NCBI RefSeq assembly: GCF_009192945.1
Contig: NZ_NSET01000021.1
Location: 62,001-126,000, forward strand
Direction: 5' to 3'
DNA length: 64,000 nt
From: Xanthomonas maliensis
GTDB lineage: Bacteria; Pseudomonadota; Gammaproteobacteria; Xanthomonadales; Xanthomonadaceae
The notes beneath the pieces were generated by a model. The model worked only from the letters and a program-made list of their open reading frames with translations, searched no databases and had not been told where the DNA came from. Both the position numbers and the translations under genes were made by a program. Shown piece after piece: positions 9,551 to 21,318 of this stretch (within the stretch, counting starts at the first letter, position 1; each line of letters starts with the position of its first letter).

Positions 9551-9613
9551 ACAAGGCAAGGCAGCGCGGCTGGCATCGGGCGCTGCTGCCGCCGCGCTTG
9601 CATCCTCGCGCAC

Positions 9614-10441
9614 ATGGGCGATGATCTGTGCATGGAGCCGACTCACTACAGGACCGTCCAGGCGCCGGCACTGAACCCGCGCCAGGAACAATTGGTGGCC
9701 CTGGTCCACCAACAGGGCTTTGCCGAGGTGGAAGGGCTCGCCACGCGTTTCGACGTCACCCCGCAGACCATTCGTCGCGATCTGACCTTGCTGTGCGATG
9801 CCGGTCTGTTGCGCCGCTATCACGGCGGCGTCAGCACGCCCTCCAGCGTGGAGAACCTCGCCTATGCCGCGCGCAAGGCGCTGCAAGCCCGCGAAAAGCA
9901 GCACATCGCCGCGCAGGTCGCGCGCTTCATCCCCGACGATGCCTCGCTGTTCATCAACCTCGGCACCACCAACGAAGAAGTGGCGCGGGCGTTGCTGCAG
10001 CATCGCGGCCTGCGGGTGATCACCAACAACCTCAACGTCGCGGTGATGCTCAGCGCCAACCCCGGCTTTGAGGTGATCGTGGCCGGCGGCGTGGTCCGCG
10101 GGCGCGACCAAGGCGTCACCGGCGAGGCGACTGTGGAGCTGATTCGCCAGTTCAAGGTCGACTTCGGCGTGATCGGCATCTCCGGCATCGATCTGGATGG
10201 CACGCTGCTGGACTTCGACTACCAGGAAGTGCGGGTGGCCCAGGCGATCATTGCGCACTCGCGGCAGGTGCTGCTGGCGGCCGATCACAGCAAGCTTGGC
10301 CGCAACGCCATGGTGCGGCTGGGCAGCATCGCCCAGGTCCACGACTGGTTCACCGACCGCCCACCGCCGGCCGAACTGAGCGAGCTGCTGACCAGTGCCG
10401 GCACCCGGGTCCACCTGGCGACAGACGGGTCTGGCCGCTAG
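9614..10441 (+). CDS. glpR: DeoR-family glycerol-3-phosphate regulon repressor GlpR
   Basis: DeoR-type repressor of 275 residues. The N-terminal helix-turn-helix contains the family signature DVTPQTIRRDLTLLCDAGLLRRYHGG (about 45-70); the C-terminal phosphosugar-sensing domain includes GTTNEEVA, ITNNLNVA and ADHSKLGR. It sits directly upstream of glpD-glpF-glpK, which supports the GlpR role. An alternative ATG lies six codons downstream at 9632; the precise start is undecided. Confidence 0.88.
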   Translation: MGDDLCMEPTHYRTVQAPALNPRQEQLVALVHQQGFAEVEGLATRFDVTPQTIRRDLTLLCDAGLLRRYHGGVSTPSSVENLAYAARKALQAREKQHIAAQVARFIPDDASLFINLGTTNEEVARALLQHRGLRVITNNLNVAVMLSANPGFEVIVAGGVVRGRDQGVTGEATVELIRQFKVDFGVIGISGIDLDGTLLDFDYQEVRVAQAIIAHSRQVLLAADHSKLGRNAMVRLGSIAQVHDWFTDRPPPAELSELLTSAGTRVHLATDGSGR

Positions 10442-10445
10442 GCCG

Positions 10446-10604
10446 ATGTTCGTTTGTGAGCGGTTTGCGCACCGCCTGAGCCGTGCCGGCCACTTTTGAT
10501 ACGTTGCATCAATAGAAGATTTCGAGTCGATAGAAGGAACACCGCGTTAGGCCCGTCTGCCAGGCCTTCACGCTTCCGCAAGGTGCCATGTTCGATTATG
10601 TTCG
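10446..10604. promoter_or_regulatory. Cluster of ATGTTCG half-sites, candidate GlpR operators
   Basis: The heptamer ATGTTCG occurs at 10446-10452, 10588-10594 and 10598-10604 between glpR and glpD. It equals the half-site recalled for the E. coli GlpR operator (ATGTTCG...CGAACAT). The last two are spaced 10 bases apart, one helical turn. No matching inverted halves were seen, so this is a weak-to-moderate prediction. Confidence 0.4.
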
Positions 10605-10649
10605 GACTTGAGACATTCAGTTCGATCCGACGGGCGAGCGAGGCGCGGT

Positions 10650-12164
10650 ATGAGCGAAACGTACGATCTTCTGGTGGTGGGCGGCGGCATCAACGGTGTC
10701 GGCATCGCCCGCGATGCGGCCGGTCGCGGACTGTCGGTGTGCCTGTGCGAGCAGGACGATCTGGCTGCCCATACCAGCAGCGCCAGCACCAAACTGATCC
10801 ACGGCGGCCTGCGTTATCTGGAGCAGTACGAGTTCGCCCTGGTCGGCAAGGCATTGGCCGAGCGCGAAGTGCTGCTGCGGCTAGCCCCGCACATCATCTG
10901 GCCGCTGCGCTTCCTGCTGCCGCACCAGCCGCATCTGCGCCCGGCATGGATGATTCGCGCGGGTCTGTTCCTTTACGACCACCTGGGCGGCGGCAAGCGC
11001 AGTCTGCCGCGCTCGCGGCGGCTGTCGCTGCGCACGCATGCGGTGGGCCAGCCGCTGCAGGAGTCGCTACGGACTGGATTCGTCTACTCCGATGCGTGGG
11101 TGCAGGATGCGCGCCTGGTCGTGCTCAATGCGATGGATGCCGCCCAACGCGGCGCGCAGATTTACACCCGCACGCGCTGCGTCGGCGCCTGGCGCGACAG
11201 CGGCCACTGGTACGCCGAACTGGAAGGGCGCGATGGCCGCCGCCGCACGGTACGGGCACGCGCCCTGGCCAATGCGGCTGGCCCCTGGGCCGTGCGCTTT
11301 CTGGACCAGGTCGCGGAGGTGCCGCATCAGCACACGCTGCGCCTGGTCAAGGGCAGCCACATCGTGGTGCCCAAACTGTTCGATCATGACCACGCTTACA
11401 TTTTTCAGCAGCCGGACCGGCGTATCGTCTTCGCCATTCCGTACGAGAGCGACTTCACCTTGATCGGCACCACCGATGTGGACTACGAGGCCGATCCGGC
11501 GTCGCCGCGCATCGACGCCGCCGAGGTGCAATACCTGTGCGATGCCGCGAATCTGTATTTCCAGCAGCAGATCGCACCGCACGACGTGGTGTGGAGCTAC
11601 AGCGGCGTGCGTCCGCTGCTCGATGATGCCGAGGACAACGCCTCCGAGGTCACCCGCGACTACCAGTTGGATCTGCTCACCGACGGCGCGCCGCTGCTCA
11701 ATGTGTTCGGCGGCAAGCTGACCACCTATCGCAAACTCGCCGAAGAAGCCGTTGATCGCCTGGCGCAGGCCTTGGCGCAACGGCTTCCGTCGTGGACGGC
11801 GCGTGGTGCGCCGCTGCCGGGCGGCGATCAGCGCGATATTCCGGCCCTGCTGGAGCGCGTCCGCAGTACCCGGCCCTGGCTGCCTGCCGACATGGCGCAC
11901 CGCCTGGTCCGCAACTACGGCACGTGTGCCGAACAACTGCTCGGCCAGGCGCAGCAACTGGCGGATCTGGGCGAGCACTTTGGCGCGCATCTCTATCAAG
12001 CCGAGGTGGACTATCTCTGCGACCGCGAGTGGGCGGTCACTGCCGAGGACATCCTGTGGCGGCGGAGCAAACTGGGTTTGCGCATCGCCGCCGACGGCCA
12101 ACAACGGCTGCAGGCCCGCTTGGATGCGCGCGTGCAGCGCGAGGCGTCACCGCTTCCTGCCTGA
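10650..12164 (+). CDS. glpD: Aerobic glycerol-3-phosphate dehydrogenase GlpD
   Basis: FAD enzyme oxidising glycerol 3-phosphate to dihydroxyacetone phosphate at the inner membrane, passing electrons to quinone. The protein has 504 residues. The FAD-binding LLVVGGGINGVGIARDAAGRG is at the N-terminus, then STKLIHGGLRYLE, and in the second half WSYSGVRPLLDD and FGGKLTTYRKLAEE, all GlpD signatures. ATG 10650 was chosen over an upstream TTG in frame because the protein then begins MSETYDLLVVGGG. Confidence 0.95.
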   Translation: MSETYDLLVVGGGINGVGIARDAAGRGLSVCLCEQDDLAAHTSSASTKLIHGGLRYLEQYEFALVGKALAEREVLLRLAPHIIWPLRFLLPHQPHLRPAWMIRAGLFLYDHLGGGKRSLPRSRRLSLRTHAVGQPLQESLRTGFVYSDAWVQDARLVVLNAMDAAQRGAQIYTRTRCVGAWRDSGHWYAELEGRDGRRRTVRARALANAAGPWAVRFLDQVAEVPHQHTLRLVKGSHIVVPKLFDHDHAYIFQQPDRRIVFAIPYESDFTLIGTTDVDYEADPASPRIDAAEVQYLCDAANLYFQQQIAPHDVVWSYSGVRPLLDDAEDNASEVTRDYQLDLLTDGAPLLNVFGGKLTTYRKLAEEAVDRLAQALAQRLPSWTARGAPLPGGDQRDIPALLERVRSTRPWLPADMAHRLVRNYGTCAEQLLGQAQQLADLGEHFGAHLYQAEVDYLCDREWAVTAEDILWRRSKLGLRIAADGQQRLQARLDARVQREASPLPA

Positions 12165-12252
12165 CCGCTGCGGGCTTGCCGGCGAGGAGGGTCGCCAGGC
12201 AAGGCCGATCACCGCACCGGCATCTTCATCGATTCACTGGAGGGTAACCACG

Positions 12253-12336
12253 ATGGGCACCAGCAACGACCCCTGCGCGCGTACCGGCGCACCACACGCT
12301 TCCACTCGCCGCGCCCGCACGAGGGTATACGCATGA
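12253..12336 (+). CDS. 27-residue leader peptide coupled to glpF
   Basis: Short frame starting at ATG 12253 behind a strong Shine-Dalgarno (GGAGGG, about 8 bases upstream) and encoding 27 residues rich in Arg, Thr and Ala. Its TGA overlaps the glpF ATG as ATGA at 12333-12336. The glpF ATG itself has no good Shine-Dalgarno, so translation of GlpF probably depends on termination of this peptide. No homology is recognised; the peptide may only be a coupling device. Confidence 0.5.
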   Translation: MGTSNDPCARTGAPHASTRRARTRVYA

Positions 12337-13154
12337 ACCGCCAGTTGCTGGGAGAACTGATCTCCGAAGCGGTGGCGATGTTCATCATCATCGCGCTGGG
12401 CGACTCGGTGGCGGCGATGTACATCCTCTACGACCCCAGTCCGTATCAAAACGCGTACTGGGGGGTCTGCATCGCCTGGGGCCTGGCCGTCACGTTGGCG
12501 ATCTACGCCACCGGCTCGGTGTCCGGCACCCACGCCAATCCCGCTGTCACCCTGGCAATGGCGATGTTTCGCGAGTTTCCGTGGCGCAAGGTGGTGCCGT
12601 ACTGGGTCGCCCAGGTCGTCGGCGCCTTCATCGGCGCGGCGCTCGTGCACCAGCTCTACGGGCCGGTGATCGATCATTACAACCAGCTGCACCAACTCAC
12701 CCGCGACGCTGGCGGTGCCGCCGGTGTATTCTTCACCGCACCGGGCCTGGCAGTGACGCCGATGCATGCGTTGGTCGACCAGATCATCATGACCGCGCTG
12801 CTGCTGTTCGGCATCTTCGCCATCACCGAGCGTTTCAACGAGGCCGCACCGACCGCCAATTCCGGCGCGTTGATGATCGGCCTGCTGGTGGCCACGCTGG
12901 GCGCCTCGATGGGATATCTGGAAGCCTGGGCAATGAATCCGGCGCGCGACTTCGGCCCGCGCTTGTTTGCCTATCTGGCTGGCTGGGGCGAGTCGGCGTT
13001 GCCCGCCAAGGACAACTACTGGTGGGTGCCGATCGTCGGCCCGCTGATCGGCGGACCACTGGGTGCGCTGGCCTACCAATGGTTGATCCTGCCGTTCCTA
13101 CCGGCGCGCGTCCGCCATCTGCAAGGGCACACGCCACCGCTGGATCCGCCGTGA
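12333..13154 (+). CDS. glpF: Glycerol uptake facilitator GlpF (aquaglyceroporin)
   Basis: MIP-family channel for glycerol, 273 residues, with six hydrophobic spans. The two pore half-helix motifs are THANPAVT (first NPA) and MNPARDFGPR (second NPA); the Asp after NPAR is the usual aquaglyceroporin mark, distinguishing it from water-only channels. It lies between glpD and glpK. It is preceded by a coupled leader peptide whose stop overlaps its start. Confidence 0.94.
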   Translation: MNRQLLGELISEAVAMFIIIALGDSVAAMYILYDPSPYQNAYWGVCIAWGLAVTLAIYATGSVSGTHANPAVTLAMAMFREFPWRKVVPYWVAQVVGAFIGAALVHQLYGPVIDHYNQLHQLTRDAGGAAGVFFTAPGLAVTPMHALVDQIIMTALLLFGIFAITERFNEAAPTANSGALMIGLLVATLGASMGYLEAWAMNPARDFGPRLFAYLAGWGESALPAKDNYWWVPIVGPLIGGPLGALAYQWLILPFLPARVRHLQGHTPPLDPP

Positions 13155-14732
<1,578 letters not shown>

Positions 14733-14740
14733 CCTAGCAT

Positions 14741-14791
14741 GCGCCAGTCACCCATCGCCGTGACAGGTGTTGCGTGCGATGGGGCTGGCGC
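14741..14791. terminator. Imperfect long hairpin between convergent glpK and the NTF2-like gene
   Basis: Left arm GCGCCAG (14741-14747) plus CCCATCGC (14751-14758) pairs with GCGATGGG (14776-14783) plus CTGGCGC (14785-14791), 15 pairs with a small bulge. It sits just after the glpK stop in the 200-base gap between convergent genes. No T-run follows on either strand. Confidence 0.5.
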
Positions 14792-14932
14792 GTTCCCGAC
14801 TGCAACCGCTCGATCGGTGCCGGCAACATGTCGGCGCGCCCCGGCGCAGGGCGCCAACGCCTCCATAGCGCCGAATGACCGCCAACACCGTCGGCCCATG
14901 GCTGCGGGGCCGACAGCAGGTCATGCGGCCGT

Positions 14933-15439
14933 CTACTGTCCGCTGTTATTGGCGCGAAGGGTGTCCGCGTCCCAGTGTTCCTTGATCAGCCCGTTCTCGA
15001 TGAGGAACATGTCGAACCAGGTCGTGGTGTAGGTCTTGGACGCATCGCGCGGATCCGGCAGGGTGCGTACCGACACCAGCGTCACCAGGTTATGGTCAGC
15101 GGTGATGGCGACCAGCGGCAACTGCACGCGCGGCTTGATCGGCGAGGGCTTGACGAAGGAGGTCAGGAACGCGATGAAGGCATCGCGGCCATTGGCGACG
15201 TTGGGGTTGTGCTGGATGTAGTTCTTGTCCATGTACATCGGCGCGTACTGCACCTGACCGGCTTCGAAGACGATGCGCCAGAAGTCGTAAACCAGGCGCT
15301 TGTTGGCGGTCTCATACCAGTTGGAGCCCACCAGCAATTTTTCGTGGTTGGGATTGGGCGTCACCGCCGTTTGCGCAAAGCCGGCAACCGGCGCAAGCAA
15401 CAGGGTCAGCAACAGCAAGCGAGTCAACAGGCGTTTCAT
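14933..15439 (-). CDS. Exported SnoaL/NTF2-like protein of unknown function
   Basis: 168 residues with a clear signal peptide (MKRLLTRLLLLTLLLAPVAG, cleavage near AFAQ). The mature part looks like a SnoaL-type NTF2 fold: MYMDKNYIQHNPNVANGRDAFIAFL and the later TTWFDMFLIENGLIKEHWD are typical of this family, which includes polyketide cyclases and many proteins without known activity. It is likely periplasmic. It stands alone between glpK and pobA; no function can be assigned. Confidence 0.8.
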   Translation of the reverse strand: MKRLLTRLLLLTLLLAPVAGFAQTAVTPNPNHEKLLVGSNWYETANKRLVYDFWRIVFEAGQVQYAPMYMDKNYIQHNPNVANGRDAFIAFLTSFVKPSPIKPRVQLPLVAITADHNLVTLVSVRTLPDPRDASKTYTTTWFDMFLIENGLIKEHWDADTLRANNSGQ

Positions 15440-15627
15440 GGGAGCACTCCTGGGTGGCGGCGGACGGTACAGGCCAGCGGCGCAACGACACCTGCAGCAA
15501 TCCGCGATTGGGGGATGTGATGCAGCACGCGTGACTGCGCCGCTGCATCGTCGCTACCGTAGCGAGCCGTTCAGCGCGTCGCTAGCCACATGCAGGCGCT
15601 CAAGTGGCGCTTGAACGCACCAGGTAA

Positions 15628-17837
<2,210 letters not shown>

Positions 17838-17854
17838 GCAGGCCGCCACCGCAA

Positions 17855-19336
17855 TCAGAACGGGTAATGCGGGATGTTGGTCTTGATCGTCATCCACTGC
17901 CAGTGGGTGTACTGCTCCCAGTCGGCCGGTCCGCCCATGCTGGTGCCATTGCCCGATGCACCGGTACCTCCGAACGGGTTGACCACCTCGTCGGCAACGG
18001 TCTGATCGTTGATATGCAGCATGCCGCTGTGCAATTGCTCGCCTAGCGCCATCGCCCGCGTCAGTGACGCCGACAGAATACCGGTCGCCAGGCCGTACTC
18101 GCCTTGATTGGCCAACGCCACCGCCTCTTCGTCGCTGTCGAAGGCAACGATGTTGATCACCGGCCCGAAGACTTCCTCGTCGAACACGCGCATGCCGGGA
18201 CGGACGTTGGACAACACCGTCGGAGCGTAGAACAGGCCCTCGTGGCTGCCGCCGGCTTCGACGACGGCACCGGCAGCGACGCTGTCGCGCACGATGTCCA
18301 CCACGTGCTGTAGCTGTCGCTCGTCGATGATCGGCCCCAGTGCTACCGTGCCGCTGGCCGGATCGCCCACGGGCAGATGACGTGCCTTCTCGGCCAGGCG
18401 TTCGGTCAACGCCTGCGCCACCTTGCGCTGCACCAGTACGCGTCCGGTCGCCATGCAAATCTGGCCCTGATGCATGTAGGCGCCAAAAGCCACTGCCGAT
18501 GCGGCCTTGTCCAGGTCCGCATCGTCGAGCACGATCACCGCATTGTTGCCACCCAGTTCCAGCGCGACCTTCTTCAGATGACGTCCTGCGATCTCGCCAA
18601 TCCGCCGGCCGGCGGCGGTGGAACCGGTGAAGGCGATCATCGGCACGTCCGGTGCTTCCACGATCGCCTGGCCGATCTGACCGTCGCCATTGAGCACGTG
18701 CAATAGCCCCTTCGGCAGGCCTGCATCCTGCAGCACGTGGGCGATGATCGCGCCGCCGGTGTACGGCGTGCGCGGATCGGGCTTGAGGATGACGGCATTG
18801 CCCACCGCCAGCGCCGGCGCGACCGAGCGCATCGACAGGATCAGCGGGAAGTTGAATGGCGAGATCACGCCCACCACGCCCAGCGGAACCCGCCGTGCCA
18901 GGCTGAGCTGCCCGGCATCGGTCGGCAGCACCTGGCCTTGCGCCTGCAGCGGCATCGCTGCTGCCTGTTGCAGCATGACCATCGCTTCGCCCACTTCGCG
19001 CTGGGCCTTGGGCAGGATGCCGCCGGTCTCGCGGGCGATCAGCAGTGCCGCCTCTTCCGCGCGCGCTTCCAGCAACTGCGCAGCGCGGTAGAACACCGCG
19101 GCGCGTTCGCGCGGCGGCAGCGCCGCCCAGGCACGCTGGGCCTGTTTGGCCTGGGCGACGGCCGCGGCGACATCGGCCAGGTCGGCCTTGCCAACCTCGT
19201 GCAGCACGGCGCCGGTGGCAGGCTCGCGGATCTGCGCAACCCCGGCGCCACCGGGCACCCAATCGCCATTGAAAATACGGCCGTGCCAGGCGGGAGCATC
19301 GGTGGCGGTATCCGGTACGCTGGGCAGAGCATTCAT
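17855..19336 (-). CDS. Aryl-aldehyde dehydrogenase (vanillin/benzaldehyde/coniferaldehyde type)
   Basis: NAD(P)-dependent aldehyde dehydrogenase, 493 residues. It has the cofactor motif FTGSTAAGRRIGE, the general-base region LELGGNNAVIVLDDADLD, and the catalytic Cys in QGQICMATGR; the C-terminal NPFGGTGASG is also conserved. It most resembles benzaldehyde/vanillin dehydrogenases. It lies directly downstream of calA, so its substrate is likely coniferaldehyde or vanillin. ATG 19336 has AGGAGA about 8 bases upstream, better than the ATG at 19357. Confidence 0.85.
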   Translation of the reverse strand: MNALPSVPDTATDAPAWHGRIFNGDWVPGGAGVAQIREPATGAVLHEVGKADLADVAAAVAQAKQAQRAWAALPPRERAAVFYRAAQLLEARAEEAALLIARETGGILPKAQREVGEAMVMLQQAAAMPLQAQGQVLPTDAGQLSLARRVPLGVVGVISPFNFPLILSMRSVAPALAVGNAVILKPDPRTPYTGGAIIAHVLQDAGLPKGLLHVLNGDGQIGQAIVEAPDVPMIAFTGSTAAGRRIGEIAGRHLKKVALELGGNNAVIVLDDADLDKAASAVAFGAYMHQGQICMATGRVLVQRKVAQALTERLAEKARHLPVGDPASGTVALGPIIDERQLQHVVDIVRDSVAAGAVVEAGGSHEGLFYAPTVLSNVRPGMRVFDEEVFGPVINIVAFDSDEEAVALANQGEYGLATGILSASLTRAMALGEQLHSGMLHINDQTVADEVVNPFGGTGASGNGTSMGGPADWEQYTHWQWMTIKTNIPHYPF

Positions 19337-19372
19337 GGTCCAGTCTCCTGCAGTCATCGGTTGTCGTAAGGG

Positions 19373-20140
19373 TTACAGCGTGGTCGACGCCAGGCCGCCA
19401 TCGACCGGCAAGGTAATGCCGTTGATCCAGCGTGCCGCGTCCGAAGCCAGGAAGACGATCGCCTCGGCAACCTCGTCGGCAAAGGCCGGCCGCTTCATGC
19501 GCTTGGCATCGGCCTGGACGCGCTCGGGTCCGAGCATGGTGGCAAAGTCGTTGAGGATGGGAGTGAACACCGGCCCCGGCGAAACGTTGTTGACGCGCAC
19601 GCCATGGTCACCGAACCACGGCCAGGACTTCATCAGCGTCCACACGATCAGCGCTTCCTTGAAATACTGGTAGCAGGTCTCGTCAGGCACCGGATGCGCC
19701 TTGAGCCAGGCCGTGCCGGCCTCGAAGGTGTCGGCCGCCGCCAGCTGCTTGTGCAAGTCCAGGCGCTGCGGCCACTCGGCACCCAGGATGGAGGCCACGT
19801 TGATGATTGCGCCGCCCGGCACGATGCGCGGCAACAGGCCATGACTGAGATGGCGCAGACCCAAATAATTCACCCGCGCCACCACGTCCGGCGGCGCAGT
19901 GCCCGGCACGCCGGCAATATTGGCCAGCGCATCGATGCGCTCGGGCAAGGCCTTGACCAAGGTATCGATGGAGGTGGGATCGCCAAGGTCCGCCTGATGG
20001 AACCCGTGCAGCGTCATCTGGACCGGCGTGCGATCCACGCCGATGACCGTGGCGCCGTGGAAGCGCGCCAGCCGCGCCACCTCCGCGCCGATGCCCGATG
20101 CCACACCGGTGACCACGATCGTCTTGTTGTGCAAGCTCAT
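19373..20140 (-). CDS. calA: Coniferyl-alcohol dehydrogenase CalA (SDR family)
   Basis: 255-residue short-chain dehydrogenase that closely recalls CalA of Pseudomonas sp. HR199: IVVTGVASGIGAE, HGATVIGVDR, NIAGVPGTA, NVNYLGL-type segment, ILGAEWP, CYQYFKEALIVW, SPGPVFTPILN and RWINGITLPVDGG are all in register, and the length is identical. It oxidises coniferyl alcohol to coniferaldehyde with NAD. The Tyr-x-x-x-Lys pair is in YQYFKEAL. ATG 20140 has GGAG upstream; a GTG two codons earlier is less likely. It is followed by an aryl-aldehyde dehydrogenase. Confidence 0.88.
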   Translation of the reverse strand: MSLHNKTIVVTGVASGIGAEVARLARFHGATVIGVDRTPVQMTLHGFHQADLGDPTSIDTLVKALPERIDALANIAGVPGTAPPDVVARVNYLGLRHLSHGLLPRIVPGGAIINVASILGAEWPQRLDLHKQLAAADTFEAGTAWLKAHPVPDETCYQYFKEALIVWTLMKSWPWFGDHGVRVNNVSPGPVFTPILNDFATMLGPERVQADAKRMKRPAFADEVAEAIVFLASDAARWINGITLPVDGGLASTTL

Positions 20141-20417
20141 TACCACTCTCCGTCAGGGGATGGAACCGGCAATGCCGGTGCTGGGACAAAGGCAGACAGG
20201 GCCGCATGCGCCAGGGCTGACGCGCGGTGGGATGGGACGCAGGCGTTGCTGCCTGCAGACGACGACATCGCAAGCGACAACAGGCGATGCCGCGGCGACC
20301 GCGCGCACCGGATCGCATGCCCATCGCGTGGCCGCGCGGCGCACGCGCATGCCGACGCGGCAGACGCGCCGATGACGCCACCAGGGATCGCCGCGGCCAG
20401 CGCCGCGCGCTTCGCGC

Positions 20418-20894
20418 CTACGGCGTGTCGAGCCGGTCCAGTCGATCCAGCGCCCGCAATAACGGCGCTTCGCTGACACCGAGCACGGCGCTCAATTGTT
20501 GCTCCATGCGCAGGACCTGCTGTTCGGCTTGCGCCAGCACGCTGGCCCCGGTGGCGGTCAGTGACAGGTGCTGCATGCGTCGGTCCTGGCTGCCACGGAC
20601 CTGACGGATCAGCCGGCGCTGGACCAACCGCGCCACCACGATGGCCAGATTGGGCGGTGAGACGCGCAGGACCTCGCCGATCTGGCGTTGATTGATTCCA
20701 GGATTGGTGTCCACCAGCATCAGCAGCGAAAAATCGACCGGCTTCAGGTCGAAGGCGGCCACACAGTCCTGGAACATTCGCCGCACCATCAATTCGGTGC
20801 GGGTGATGCGATAGCCCAACATCCGCAGCAACCGCGACTGATCGACGCTGGTCACCGCATCGGACGGCAGCATGGAAGTTGGATCGGCGGACAT
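20418..20894 (-). CDS. MarR-family transcriptional regulator
   Basis: 158-residue winged-helix regulator. The DNA-binding core is INQRQIGEVLRVSPPNLAIVVARLVQRRLIRQVRGSQDRRMQHLSLTATG, with the characteristic DRR wing; flanking helices give the dimer interface. It lies upstream of and in the same direction as calA and the aldehyde dehydrogenase, so a role in controlling monolignol/aryl-aldehyde catabolism is likely by context. The open frame extends to 21191, but that part is low-quality coding; ATG 20894 (MSADPTS) fits the family. Confidence 0.82.
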   Translation of the reverse strand: MSADPTSMLPSDAVTSVDQSRLLRMLGYRITRTELMVRRMFQDCVAAFDLKPVDFSLLMLVDTNPGINQRQIGEVLRVSPPNLAIVVARLVQRRLIRQVRGSQDRRMQHLSLTATGASVLAQAEQQVLRMEQQLSAVLGVSEAPLLRALDRLDRLDTP

Positions 20895-21318
20895 GGCGGC
20901 TCTCGCGGGAAGGACGGAGACGAACCTGGCACGTGGCCGGCTCACGGTACATACCGCCGTTCCGCGGCATGCACCGCATTGTAGACAAGGCTGAGGGGTG
21001 CACGTTTTGCTGCAGGCAGCAGATTGCCGCTGCGCTCGCCTGCAAGGCATCGCCGCGGCGAACGCCAGACCCGGCAACGCAAACACCGGATGGACGGTAA
21101 CCGTGGGGCGGGCGCGATCGCGGCATAGCAAGTCGGCAATTGGTTGCGATGCCGAATAGTTATTTATCATAACTACATTGCCAAGCTGCACCGCAGCATA
21201 GTCGTGTCCGCTAAGCGACAGAACGCCGGCCCCTTCCGAGCGCTGCGCAGCGCTGGCCCATCACCGCTCTCGCCGGCGGTGCGTCCGCTCTGCCCTCTCG
21301 CCCCGATGGCAGCCCGCG
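20895..21318. other. 424-base gap upstream of the marR-type gene
   Basis: No credible gene on either strand. It holds an AT-rich island (about 21155-21180) with a dyad, described separately, in otherwise GC-rich sequence. Confidence 0.6.
21157..21175. promoter_or_regulatory. AT-rich dyad, candidate MarR operator
   Basis: TAGTTAT (21157-21163) and ATAACTA (21169-21175) form a 7-base inverted repeat around TTATC, a size and composition typical of MarR operators. It lies about 260 bases upstream of the MarR-type start, so a long leader or distal promoter would be required. Confidence 0.4.

Noticed and set aside
9557-9610. GC-rich inverted repeat AGCGCGGC...GCCGCGCT between vanB and glpR as terminator
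   Set aside because: The 8-base arms are 20 or more bases apart with no T-run, so it is not convincing in this base composition.
20165-20179. Small hairpin ACCGGC-AAT-GCCGGT before calA
   Set aside because: Only 6 pairs with a 3-base loop; such structures are common by chance at this GC content.
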